Shown here: positions 6,930 to 13,093 of the stretch, piece by piece
Layout of the letters: each line of letters begins with the position of its first letter
Numbering within the stretch: position 1 is the first letter of the stretch
Origin: a virus
IMG/VR virus record: IMGVR_UViG_3300012985_000020
Coordinates: 1 to 28,113 of that record
Direction: 5' to 3' (one strand)
Length of the DNA: 28,113 nucleotides
Notes under the pieces: generated by a model
The model's database searches: none
The model's input: only the letters and a program-made list of their open reading frames with translations
What the model was told of the DNA's origin: nothing
Program-made: the position numbers and the translations under genes

Positions 6930-7022
6930 AGCACGTGTTGGAGTTGCGCCAACGACCCTCTTCTATGACTGGACGAATCCAGCTTATCTCGAAGATGCTC
7001 TAACTACCTGAGCTAACATGCC
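6930..7022 (-). ncRNA. tRNA-like element with 27-nt anticodon loop
   Basis: Minus strand. Acceptor GGCATGT/ACGTGCT (two wobbles), then TA, D-arm GCTC-AGGTAGTTA-GAGC, A26, anticodon stem TCTTC/GAAGA, a 5-nt variable loop and T-stem GTTGG/CCAAC all fit a tRNA exactly. Two things do not. The anticodon loop is 27 nt instead of 7 and contains its own hairpin, CTGGA-TTCG-TCCAG. The T-loop reads CGCAACT instead of TTCAACT. The loop begins GAGATAA, close to the Ile(GAT) loop CTGATAA, and ends TCATA, close to a CAT loop. It could be a tRNA with a short insert, a decayed tRNA, or a tRNA mimic. Confidence 0.55.
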
Positions 7023-7149
7023 ACAACGGGGCCTTTTAACGTGACTCACCCCAGCACCATCCGTTTCTTCCCAAGCTCCGGACAAACAGTCGGATGCGAA
7101 TCGCACCCCTTTGTACGATAAATACGTACAACTTAAAATATCTAGACCT
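7023..7149. other. Unresolved, probably structured non-coding segment
   Basis: No convincing gene. The segment 7023-7114 is bounded by ACAACGGGG and CCCCTTTGT, which pair over nine positions with one mismatch, and it abuts the tRNA-like element with no gap. Inside is a hairpin-forming GATGCGAATCGCA stretch (7093-7105). I could not fold it into a cloverleaf on either strand. Confidence 0.4.
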
Positions 7150-7317
7150 CTAACATTCTGTACAAATCCACATGAATGCTTTATGACCGATGACCATATT
7201 CATGAGAGATTTGCATTTAGGACAAGATGGTATCTCAATGGTATTGCCAAACACATCTGCAGCCTTAGCTTCCCAACAGTCTGTAGACTGTGAAGAGTCA
7301 TTTTCATCCTCTAACAT
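7150..7317 (-). CDS. Small zinc-ribbon protein
   Basis: Fifty-five residues starting at ATG 7317, chosen because GAGGAAGT precedes it; a longer frame from 7392 would overlap the previous gene heavily. The acidic N-terminus (MLEDENDSSQSTD) is followed by a classic four-Cys ribbon: PSCPKCKSLMN, then MWICTEC at the very C-terminus. It is the most downstream protein gene before the RNA cluster. Likely binds zinc; partner unknown. Confidence 0.7.
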   Translation of the reverse strand: MLEDENDSSQSTDCWEAKAADVFGNTIEIPSCPKCKSLMNMVIGHKAFMWICTEC

Positions 7318-7429
7318 ACTTCCTCTTATACCTTCTCCACATGTTTTTTGTGATACCTTCACCTTGAAGGCAGCAATCCATGATGGATACAAGTTCTTTC
7401 CTAAGCTTCTTTACTCTAACTCGTCTCAT
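7304..7429 (-). CDS. Short basic phage protein
   Basis: A 41-residue frame from ATG 7429 that overlaps the DUF3310 stop by 14 bases and the zinc-ribbon start by 14 bases. The sequence MRRVRVKKLRKELVSIMD ... NMWRRYKRKYVRG has the basic, helical look of small phage proteins with a W-R-R-x-K-R ending that sit between structural and accessory genes. There is no strong Shine-Dalgarno, so translation may depend on coupling. Function unknown. Confidence 0.55.
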   Translation of the reverse strand: MRRVRVKKLRKELVSIMDCCLQGEGITKNMWRRYKRKYVRG

Positions 7430-7712
7430 GTGTAGTCCAATAGTTAAGTTGTAATCCGGTGTTCTTACATTCTCTCTGTAGATACCATATCGCTTTACGC
7501 AGATCCTGAATTCTGTCCTGCTTCTTTCCAGCGCGAAGGATGTATTTTACTGCATTGCCAAGACAAAAGCCAAGGTTAAAATCTTCTATAATGTCTATGC
7601 ATTCAAACTTATTCCCTTGGTAATGCGAAGGATGGTTAACCGCTTCGGAAGATTTAGGGCGTTTTCTGTAGAAAGCAGTGAGTAAAGCGGGTTTACATGA
7701 ACTCAATTTCAT
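7416..7712 (-). CDS. DUF3310 protein
   Basis: The core VNHPSHYQGNKFECIDIIE, then NAVKYILRAGKK and DLRKAIWYLQRE is the complete DUF3310 signature, a small phage family sometimes annotated as nucleotide-kinase-like without firm proof. The product is 98 residues. The ATG at 7712 is immediately after AGGAG, too close for good use; a TTG at 7706 has correct spacing and could be the true start. The N-terminal 30 residues precede the conserved domain and contain a DNA repeat shared with 20179. Part of the leftward accessory group. Confidence 0.85.
   Translation of the reverse strand: MKLSSCKPALLTAFYRKRPKSSEAVNHPSHYQGNKFECIDIIEDFNLGFCLGNAVKYILRAGKKQDRIQDLRKAIWYLQRECKNTGLQLNYWTTHETS
7682..7699. repeat. 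Repeated element, copy 1 (see 20179)
   Basis: GTAAAGCGGGTTTACAT inside the 5' part of the DUF3310 gene, the same motif as at 20179 with G for A at one site. GTAAA/TTTAC arms flank a GCGGR centre. Confidence 0.55.
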
Positions 7713-7715
7713 CTC

Positions 7716-7907
7716 CTAGTAAACAACATAACTGTTAATCAAATTGCTAATGTCTGTGTAGCTAAACAGCCAGTAGAGAACATAGAACCACCCACACATC
7801 ATATGCATCAAACCAAAGAAGATAGACTTGTTAATAGCATACGAAAGAGCGAAGGCTATCGCTCCTCCAGGTATTGCTCCTGATCCCACTTTCTTAGTTA
7901 TTCCCAC
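7716..7907 (-). CDS. Small membrane protein
   Basis: Sixty-three residues from GTG 7907, with GGAG six bases upstream. A Gly-rich start (GITKKVGSGAIPGGAIAFAL) leads into a hydrophobic hairpin, about residues 11-32 and 34-50 (MCGWFYVLYWLF). This resembles small phage inner-membrane proteins with the opening KKVGSGA. It ends four bases before the DUF3310 start. The role could be lysis or exclusion; neither is shown by the sequence. Confidence 0.65.
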   Translation of the reverse strand: MGITKKVGSGAIPGGAIAFALSYAINKSIFFGLMHMMCGWFYVLYWLFSYTDISNLINSYVVY

Positions 7908-7908
7908 T

Positions 7909-8073
7909 CTACTCTCCGTTTGGTGTAATTCTTAGTTTATCCCCCAAGATCAGATAGTCAGTAAACGTAAGATCAGGGTAGAACTTCTTTAGGGCTTGAT
8001 ATTCTACCCTACATGCATAGTAGCCAATTAGACAGCAGGCAAGTATGATAAAGAGCAATCTGCTACCGTTCAT
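7909..8073 (-). CDS. Small membrane-anchored protein
   Basis: Fifty-four residues from ATG 8073, which overlaps the stop of the upstream gene by 11 bases. One N-terminal membrane helix (RLLFIILACCLIGYYACRV) is followed by a polar tail (FYPDLTFTDYLILGDKL). A longer frame to 8151 exists but has no start signal. The single helix plus short tail would suit a spanin-like or accessory protein; no family recognised. Confidence 0.55.
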   Translation of the reverse strand: MNGSRLLFIILACCLIGYYACRVEYQALKKFYPDLTFTDYLILGDKLRITPNGE

Positions 8074-8443
8074 CTGAATATTGCTCTTCGGCAGAACCAA
8101 TCTTTTCCCTAAGGTTCTCCAGTTTGCTCTCAATGTATCTTTTCTCCTCATAGACTTCTATGAAGTCCTTCATTACATCGACTAACACCCTTAGGTTTCT
8201 AGTCTCTTGATCTTTAAGGTTTTCAATTGATCGGTTATAGCTAGCCATCAAATCATCAATCTCTTCTGTTAAATCCATGTGTCTCTCCGTTTTTTTTAAG
8301 TTAACTGTCCAGTTCTCATTAATAACCTTACAGGGAACCTTCCTGCGCCTGTAGATTCTTTCTAAAAGTTCTTTAGCAGTGGTGTACTTTCTTAAGGCTT
8401 CAAGCCCTACTCCAAACTCTTCAGCACTTCTTATCTTACTCAT
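8063..8443 (-). CDS. Helical protein with possible internal start
   Basis: A 126-residue frame. The first 55 residues look like a basic helical domain (EALRKYTTAKELLERIYRRR) and the rest is a charged coiled-coil-like segment (DLTEEIDDLMASYNRSIENL ... EEKRYIESKLENLREK). An excellent Shine-Dalgarno (GGAGAG six bases before ATG 8278) lies in frame before MDLTEE, so a shorter 71-residue product may be made from the same gene. The C-terminal part has the same heptad layout as the product of 8436-8690, suggesting an old tandem duplication. Function unknown. Confidence 0.6.
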   Translation of the reverse strand: MSKIRSAEEFGVGLEALRKYTTAKELLERIYRRRKVPCKVINENWTVNLKKTERHMDLTEEIDDLMASYNRSIENLKDQETRNLRVLVDVMKDFIEVYEEKRYIESKLENLREKIGSAEEQYSDER

Positions 8444-8690
8444 CCTCACCTTCTTTTCTACACTGATCGTTAAGAGCGCCTAGAACCCTTCTTGTCTTGC
8501 TGACACAAGAAAAGTGGTCATCGTAGGCTTTCATAAAGCTCCTAATGGACATAACCAAATACTCCAACTGAACATCTTTAATGCGAAGTAGATTCTTCTC
8601 CTCATCTGCATAGATGTTGTATAACTCCTTTAAGTGGTCTAAAGGATCTGTATCTGTAGGTTTATAAACCATATCATCTAAGTAAGCCAT
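8436..8690 (-). CDS. Coiled-coil-like small protein
   Basis: Eighty-four residues from ATG 8690 preceded by GGAGGAAC. It has an acidic N-terminus (YLDDMVYKPTDTDPLDHL), long amphipathic helices (ELYNIYADEEKNLLRI, LVMSIRSFMKAYDDHF) and a charged end (RKEGEDE). Similar in length and pattern to the second half of the following gene, with which it overlaps by eight bases. Unrecognised; probably oligomeric. The 8691-8815 gap upstream is AT-rich with no evident gene. Confidence 0.6.
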   Translation of the reverse strand: MAYLDDMVYKPTDTDPLDHLKELYNIYADEEKNLLRIKDVQLEYLVMSIRSFMKAYDDHFSCVSKTRRVLGALNDQCRKEGEDE

Positions 8691-8815
8691 GTTCCTCCAT
8701 CCATTATTTTTTGACAACAACCATTGAAATAAATTTTCACTTAAGTATAATCAAGCCATTGTGTTTTTCATTTTTTTACTTCAATGTGTTTGTAGAGGGG
8801 ACATTCCCCTCTTTC

Positions 8816-9028
8816 TTACTCACCTCTAATATCACATAACTCCGCTCTAATCTTCATCAACGCCTTCTCCTCTTCCATAAGCACCATATCCCAATGCCTA
8901 GCATCTAACAAACTCCTACCATGCTTCTTATACAACTGCGTCTGCTTAAACCCCGCATACTCCTCTTTAATCCTATTAACAAACTCCTTCTGCCTAACCA
9001 ATCTCTCCAAACACTCAGCCTCTCTCAT
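8816..9028 (-). CDS. Small helical protein
   Basis: Seventy residues from ATG 9028, with GAGGTGGT directly upstream. The whole protein is predicted as charged helices (REAECLERLVRQKEFVNRIK, then MVLMEEEKALMKIRAEL). No domain recognised. The next gene upstream on the strand is over 300 bases away, so it may begin a transcription unit driven from the 9029-9346 region. Confidence 0.6.
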   Translation of the reverse strand: MREAECLERLVRQKEFVNRIKEEYAGFKQTQLYKKHGRSLLDARHWDMVLMEEEKALMKIRAELCDIRGE

Positions 9029-9218
9029 ACCACCTCAAATTTTTTACAGAAAAATTTTTTTTCTCACAAAGAGCGTAGTTTGATATGTCACAGATAATTT
9101 GTAAAGATTTTTTTTGTAAGTAAGCGGAAAGAATTATCTATAAAGATAGATGTTGTAAAGCTGTTTGTTGGAGTGAAAAGTGGGGTGGGTTTGGGAGAGG
9201 TCATGGGATAAGATTAAG

Positions 9219-9337
9219 AAGTAACCGGTACTACTTAAGGACATCACCCTACCTTCTTTTCCAAGGAAAGATTTGAGTTGATAAGGTTCCAAAGGTAGTA
9301 ACCAAGAGGTTGGTAACCATGTGGTCGGCTGGTTACC
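9219..9337. promoter_or_regulatory. Cluster of GGTTACC/GGTAACC half-sites
   Basis: The 9029-9346 gap has no gene. Within it are GTAACCGGTACTAC (9221-9234), GGTAGTAACC (9294-9303), GGTAACC (9312-9318) and GGTTACC (9331-9337). The last two could also form a 7-bp hairpin in the leftward transcript just after the small-terminase-like gene. Either an operator array or a structured terminator without a T-run; which of the two cannot be decided by eye. Confidence 0.45.
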
Positions 9338-9346
9338 TGGCTTACG

Positions 9347-9781
9347 CTATTGCTTAGATGGTTCTGCTGGATTCTTAGACTTGTTGATGATGAAGTCAAA
9401 TGCTGCTGTAGCTATATCCTTAGCGGCATTCTTTGCTTCATCTTGCTCATAACCTCTGTGTCTTGCTTGCGTCTTAAGCAGAAAGAGTTGAAGAGCGGTA
9501 TCTTTACTTTCTAAAGCTCTATCCCATACTGATACTTCAAGCTCATCAATGATGCGTTCTCTTGCATCTTCTAATGCAGTCTTCAGTTCAGGATCAGCAT
9601 CACATCTTCTTCGAACGGTTCCTCTTGTAGTACCTAATGCATCAGCAATACGAGAGAGGTTACCATGTGTTTTAGGTATGAGTTCAAGTATTTGATTTTT
9701 GTCAAGCGGGATGCCTGGCTTTGGGCATTTAGCCTTTTCGCCTATGAGGTTGCCTTTTGCTTTAGAAGGGAAGCCTGCCAT
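9347..9781 (-). CDS. Small terminase-like DNA-binding protein
   Basis: 144 residues. A helix-turn-helix (NLSRIADALGTTRGTVRRRC, residues 41-60) is followed by PELKTALEDARERIIDELE and then ALQLFLLKTQARHRGYEQ. This run of a DNA-binding domain, a helical oligomerisation region and an FFLKT-x-x-x-RGY-like ending is typical of small terminase subunits, which recognise the packaging site. It is about 6.2 kb from the large subunit rather than adjacent. A general regulator is the alternative. The start has little ribosome-site support; a leader hairpin and strong promoter boxes lie upstream. Confidence 0.6.
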   Translation of the reverse strand: MAGFPSKAKGNLIGEKAKCPKPGIPLDKNQILELIPKTHGNLSRIADALGTTRGTVRRRCDADPELKTALEDARERIIDELEVSVWDRALESKDTALQLFLLKTQARHRGYEQDEAKNAAKDIATAAFDFIINKSKNPAEPSKQ

Positions 9782-9816
9782 AATATCATTAGTTTAAGTT
9801 TTTAACCTCTCTCAGC

Positions 9817-9832
9817 GGGGCCGAGTGGCCCC
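9817..9832 (-). promoter_or_regulatory. GC hairpin in leader of the 9347-9781 gene
   Basis: GGGGCC and GGCCCC form a perfect 6-bp hairpin with a 4-nt loop in otherwise AT-rich DNA. It falls close to the predicted 5' end of the leftward transcript and lacks a T-run, so an mRNA-stabilising hairpin or operator fits better than a terminator. Confidence 0.5.
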
Positions 9833-9845
9833 ATCGTCAAGCGTG

Positions 9846-9886
9846 ATTATACTGACCCTTATCTCACACTAAAAAACCCTTGTCAA
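9846..9886 (-). promoter_or_regulatory. Leftward promoter boxes
   Basis: TTGACA (9886-9881) and TATAAT (9851-9846) are both consensus on the minus strand but 29 bp apart. TTGACA pairs at 17 bp with GATAAG (9863-9858), and TATAAT pairs at 17 bp with TTTTAG. Two overlapping promoters are possible. They would drive 9347-9781. Confidence 0.5.
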
Positions 9887-9951
9887 GTCTTTTTTTTAAC
9901 ACCTAAGAATTAAACACTTGAGATTTAATTTACCTTAAAAGAGAGATAGTT

Positions 9952-9982
9952 ATTGTACATTCACAATAGTACGTGCTATATT
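9952..9982 (+). promoter_or_regulatory. Rightward early promoter with palindrome over -35
   Basis: TTGTAC (9953-9958), an 18-bp spacer and TATATT (9977-9982) face the early operon beginning at 10081. ATTGT and ACAAT form an inverted repeat (9952-9967) over the -35 box, a natural operator position. A 5' leader hairpin AGTCTCC/GGGGACT (10004-10019) follows. Confidence 0.55.
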
Positions 9983-10080
9983 ATATGACATAGACAGTTA
10001 ATCAGTCTCCCTGGGGACTCAGCCAACATACTTAGCAGGTTGTAGCGATAAACTTCTATTAACAAACACAAGAGGACAAG

Positions 10081-10266
10081 ATGAGTAATACACAAGAGTT
10101 ACAAGAGATGAAGTCGTGGTTATTAGAATGCTTTGAAGATGAACATGACCAAGAGCAAATAGAAGAGTTGAGCTATACGCAATGTGTTAGAGCTATTAAT
10201 AGGCACTATGACGGTGGAATCAGAGCATTTAGAGAGTGTTTAAACTGGACAACGGTGGAGGTATAA
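10081..10266 (+). CDS. Early operon small acidic protein
   Basis: First gene of the rightward early operon, 61 residues, with AGAGGA before ATG 10081. Acidic and helical (ELQEMKSWLLECFEDEHDQE), with a C-terminal NRHYDGGIRAFRECLNW segment. Small acidic proteins at this position in phages often target host proteins, but nothing here names a partner. Followed one base later by the next gene. Confidence 0.65.
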   Translation: MSNTQELQEMKSWLLECFEDEHDQEQIEELSYTQCVRAINRHYDGGIRAFRECLNWTTVEV

Positions 10267-10267
10267 G

Positions 10268-10585
10268 ATGGAGACAAGAGAAGTAACAACAACAGATTTA
10301 GCAGATTTCGGATTTCATGATAGAGAGGAGTTAATACAATTACTAAGAGCTTGGCATGAAAAAGGCTTACCTGAAGGCTTTTATGAAGACGAAGTTAGAG
10401 CGATGATGAATAGAAACAGTGGTAATGTTTTTCTAACTAATAGCGAGTATCAAGTAGCTATGATGAATGGTAGCAAGCTTGAAATGTGGCATAATTGCGG
10501 TAATTGTGGGCATGAAGGCTTTGAAGAAGATTGTCAACTAAATGATGACGGCTGCAATGAGTGTGTTGATCACAAAATCAAATAA
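10268..10585 (+). CDS. Early operon protein with C-terminal Cys cluster
   Basis: 105 residues, GGAGGT upstream of ATG 10268. The N-terminal two thirds is helical (REELIQLLRAWHEKGLPEGF). The C-terminus carries WHNCGNCGHEGFEEDC, then DDGCNECVDHK: a CxxC...C...CxxC arrangement with His that should bind zinc. Not assigned to a family. Confidence 0.65.
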   Translation: METREVTTTDLADFGFHDREELIQLLRAWHEKGLPEGFYEDEVRAMMNRNSGNVFLTNSEYQVAMMNGSKLEMWHNCGNCGHEGFEEDCQLNDDGCNECVDHKIK

Positions 10586-10594
10586 GGATAACAG

Positions 10595-10783
10595 ATGCCA
10601 CGAGCATTTGTGAAGAAAGAGATGATGGTTGCAGGCGCTTACCCTAAATGCAGCCATGAAGTTGAGCCTTTTAAGTGGATACTATGTTCGTTTGAACGCC
10701 TAATAATTGTAGGTATGAAATCAGGACTACCATGGTTTGAAGATGAAAAAATGAATGAATTAAAACAAAAAAACACAAGATAA
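10595..10783 (+). CDS. Early operon hypothetical protein
   Basis: Sixty-two residues, AAGGA before ATG 10595. It contains KCSHEVEPFKWILCSFERL and a short GLPWFEDEKMNEL segment, with a Lys-rich end. Nothing recognisable. Spacing of nine bases on both sides places it firmly in the operon. Confidence 0.55.
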   Translation: MPRAFVKKEMMVAGAYPKCSHEVEPFKWILCSFERLIIVGMKSGLPWFEDEKMNELKQKNTR

Positions 10784-10792
10784 GGAATAACA

Positions 10793-11077
10793 ATGCACAG
10801 TAATAAACTTTTAAAAGAGCTTTTAGCTCACTCTTACAAGACAGAAAAAGAGCTCTTACAATTGATTTACGAATGCTTCAGAGAAATATTCAAACAACAT
10901 TCTAATCTAGCTATAGCCATGTTAGACGATGAGTTATCTGTAGGAATGGAAGTTGATGGATTCTTACGTGGACTATCATACTTCAAAAGAAATGTAGGAC
11001 ACCCTCTTTGTTCTCAACACGTAAAAGCTGAAGAAGCAGATGCAAATGAGGAAAGCGGTGAAGAAGGAAATGATTGA
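10793..11077 (+). CDS. Early operon hypothetical protein
   Basis: Ninety-four residues with AAGGA before ATG 10793. Helical N-terminal half (LLKELLAHSYKTEKELLQLI), a hydrophobic middle (SNLAIAMLDDELSVGME) and a very acidic C-terminus (KAEEADANEESGEEGND). Overlaps the next gene by eight bases. Function unknown. Confidence 0.6.
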   Translation: MHSNKLLKELLAHSYKTEKELLQLIYECFREIFKQHSNLAIAMLDDELSVGMEVDGFLRGLSYFKRNVGHPLCSQHVKAEEADANEESGEEGND

Positions 11078-11393
11078 ATTAAACGAAATAACAAAACAAA
11101 AACTAATGAAAAACTGGGGTGAGAAAGCAGATTCCCTAGAGTGTATGGCGGAAGTGAGGGTCTATGACCCTAGTTCCAGCTGGGAATGCTTTATCTATGC
11201 TTTAAACCCTAACGATGAAGATGAGATAGAATGCATTATAAGAGGATCAAAGATGGAAGAACCTTTCATTTGTGTGTGGGCATTTAGTCGCATGGCTAGC
11301 TTTTCTAATTCACTAATGGACGGAGTTGTTATTGACCACGAGTACAGGCCTATGCATGCAGCAATACTTTTTAATAAACTTGGAGGAAAATGA
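11070..11393 (+). CDS. Early operon protein, weakly DUF2958-like
   Basis: 107 residues from ATG 11070, chosen for GAAGGAA immediately upstream and the short overlap with the previous stop. The segment AEVRVYDPSSSWECFIYALN, then PNDEDEIECII is reminiscent of DUF2958 proteins (a DP...W...Y...D pattern), and MEEPFICVWAFSRM follows. The resemblance is loose and I would not assign the family. Ends in an ATGA overlap with the XRE gene. Confidence 0.6.
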   Translation: MIELNEITKQKLMKNWGEKADSLECMAEVRVYDPSSSWECFIYALNPNDEDEIECIIRGSKMEEPFICVWAFSRMASFSNSLMDGVVIDHEYRPMHAAILFNKLGGK

Positions 11394-11584
11394 GTCCCAC
11401 TGAAATCAGAGAAATGAGAAAAAGACTAGGTATCTCTCAAGAGAAACTAGCTAGCGTCATTGGTGTTACCTTCACCACAATTAGCCGCTGGGAAAACGGA
11501 GTTGGTAAACCTTCTCCTCTGGCGATTCACAGACTTAACGAAGTCTTAAAATCTCAAAACAAAGCGCGTGAAGGAGAAACTTAA
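11390..11584 (+). CDS. XRE-family helix-turn-helix regulator
   Basis: Sixty-four residues that are almost only a helix-turn-helix: EIREMRKRLGISQEKLASVI, then GVTFTTISRWENGVGKPSP with the hallmark SRWENG recognition-helix ending. GGAGG precedes ATG 11390, which overlaps the previous stop. The GKPSPLA ending is common in single-domain XRE proteins of phages and antitoxin-like regulators. Being inside the early operon, it may autoregulate it; the palindrome over the -35 box at 9952 is a candidate site (inference). Confidence 0.85.
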   Translation: MSPTEIREMRKRLGISQEKLASVIGVTFTTISRWENGVGKPSPLAIHRLNEVLKSQNKAREGET

Positions 11585-11907
11585 TGGACATTCCTGTCGT
11601 TTCGCCAGAAAATCTTCAAACTCGAGAAGAATACGCAACATGTCTGCTTTTTTGCATTGCAAGCATGAAAACCTTAGAGGCCTACCAAATGGAAGCCTAC
11701 AAGAAAGGATTGCTTGACGAAGTTGAGGAAGAAACTAGTAAAACAGTCTGTTGGGAGATTCAAAGGCTAATCGCCTTATGTCGCACTCAGATAACAAAAG
11801 TAATCGAAAAAACTGGCTTTGACGAGCAAGAAGCGTTGCTTAAATTCAAGAAGTCTTTTCCTAACGTTAAAATTCCTAGAAAAAGAAATGGGCAGAAAAA
11901 CAGTTGA
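11584..11907 (+). CDS. Early operon hypothetical protein
   Basis: 107 residues starting in the stop codon of the XRE gene (TAATG). Helical, with four Cys (YATCLLFCIASMKTLEAYQM, KTVCWEIQRLIALCRTQI) and a basic end (KIPRKRNGQKNS). The start overlap and the 20-base overlap with the next gene show tight operon packing. No domain recognised. Confidence 0.6.
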   Translation: MDIPVVSPENLQTREEYATCLLFCIASMKTLEAYQMEAYKKGLLDEVEEETSKTVCWEIQRLIALCRTQITKVIEKTGFDEQEALLKFKKSFPNVKIPRKRNGQKNS

Positions 11908-12217
11908 ATTTACTATTGAAGAACGTCAAAAGATACAAATACTAAAATCAAAGGGAAAGAGCGGCTCAGAGATTGCATTGTTGTTAGGTCGAAGTAAAAA
12001 CGGCATTAACACTGAAATAAGACGTGGCGGAGGGGATAATTATAACGCACACCATTCTCACAATCTTTATCTTCAACGAAAAGAAGAAAAATACGCAAAA
12101 CTAAGCGAAAGGAATAATGGCAACAAAGTGACATTCAAAATGAAACAACGCATTGAAAACCTAGAAATGCAGGTTGAAATCTTGCATGACACACTAAAGG
12201 AACTCTTGAAGAAATGA
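11888..12217 (+). CDS. IS30-like helix-turn-helix protein with coiled coil
   Basis: 109 residues from ATG 11888. Residues 8-45 (FTIEERQKIQILKSKGKSGS, then EIALLLGRSKNGINTEIRR) match the IS30-type helix-turn-helix in the same register as the protein at 3634. Instead of an integrase domain it has a C-terminal coiled coil (MKQRIENLEMQVEILHDTLK) for dimerisation. Likely a DNA-binding regulator. Ends in ATGA overlap with the ParB-like gene. Confidence 0.75.
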   Translation: MGRKTVEFTIEERQKIQILKSKGKSGSEIALLLGRSKNGINTEIRRGGGDNYNAHHSHNLYLQRKEEKYAKLSERNNGNKVTFKMKQRIENLEMQVEILHDTLKELLKK

Positions 12218-12933
12218 TAAGAAAAACAACAAACTATGAGATTTTCACATTTAGAGAAGACAACAGAGAGAAAATAGATAAAAAACATCTAGCAAGACTT
12301 GTTGAATCCATAAAATCTAGAAACCTTTTGGAACTTAGACCTATCATGGTTAATGAGAAACTAGAAATAGTAGATGGACAACACAGATTGCTTGCAGCTA
12401 AGCAATTGGGATATGAAATCTACTATCAAAAAGAGGAAAATCTAGATTGCGCTGATATTGTCAGGATGAATCTTAGCAAAGCGTGGACGCCAGCAGACTA
12501 TATGAACTTCCACTGCAAAAACAATAACTCGGAGTACCTGAAACTTCAATCATTCATGGAAAAACATGATATTTCTTTAAAAGTAGCGATGCATATAGCT
12601 CTTTGTGAGGATAGAAAGGGTCATGAAGAGTTTAGATTAGGCGAGTTTAAGTTTAGCGAAGAAGTCGATGGGGAGCAACTATCAATTTGCAAAGAAACCA
12701 TAAGCTACATCAGAAAAGTTAATGGATACAGCCCTTTTACTGGTTCTGCTAGATTTTGGAAAGCTCTGATTGCCTTAACTTCTCATGAATCTTTCAATGA
12801 AAAGAGATGGATTGCTAACTACAAGAAATTAGTTGATCACTTTGTACCTAAACCTACGGGTAAAGGATATTTAAAATGCATTCAGAAGATCTACAACTAC
12901 AACTGCTCAGAAAAGATAATCTTAGTAGATTAA
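12214..12933 (+). CDS. ParB-like protein
   Basis: 239 residues. The N-terminal ParB/sulfiredoxin-type domain is clear: ELRPIMVNEKLEIVDGQHRL, then LAAKQLG, with the DGQHR motif at 54-58 that binds nucleotide in ParB. The rest (WTPADYMNFHCKNNNSEYLK, then helical segments) lacks an obvious ParB helix-turn-helix or centromere pairing domain. Such stand-alone proteins in phages act as regulators, nucleases or partition factors; which of these cannot be told. Overlaps the previous gene by four bases. Confidence 0.8.
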   Translation: MIRKTTNYEIFTFREDNREKIDKKHLARLVESIKSRNLLELRPIMVNEKLEIVDGQHRLLAAKQLGYEIYYQKEENLDCADIVRMNLSKAWTPADYMNFHCKNNNSEYLKLQSFMEKHDISLKVAMHIALCEDRKGHEEFRLGEFKFSEEVDGEQLSICKETISYIRKVNGYSPFTGSARFWKALIALTSHESFNEKRWIANYKKLVDHFVPKPTGKGYLKCIQKIYNYNCSEKIILVD

Positions 12934-12943
12934 GGACAATCAA

Positions 12944-13093
12944 ATGTTATTAAATTATTTAACTAGATGCTTTTGGGCAAGTTTAGCTTTAACGGCACTG
13001 GCGTTGCTTAGCAGTGAATTTTGCGCTATAGTATTCGCTCTAGTTAGCGTTAGCTTTGCTATTTTGTTACATGCAGGAATGAAAGACTTATGA
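12944..13093 (+). CDS. 49-residue membrane protein
   Basis: Missed by length filters but well supported: AAGGA seven bases before ATG 12944, and the stop overlaps the recombinase start (ATGA). The product has two hydrophobic helices, WASLALTALALL and CAIVFALVSVSFAILL, joined by a short SSEF turn, and a Lys-Asp tail. It could be a small membrane effector. No homologue recognised. Confidence 0.65.
   Translation: MLLNYLTRCFWASLALTALALLSSEFCAIVFALVSVSFAILLHAGMKDL

Noticed and set aside
6930-7022. Archaeal-type tRNA intron
   Set aside because: No splice choice that leaves a 7-nt loop restores U33, and no bulge-helix-bulge motif was seen; kept only as a tRNA-like element with an insert.
6781-7114. 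tmRNA or RNase P RNA
   Set aside because: A GCTGGATTCG string recalls the tmRNA 5' end, but the tag frame, conserved ends and overall length are missing; RNase P core motifs are absent.
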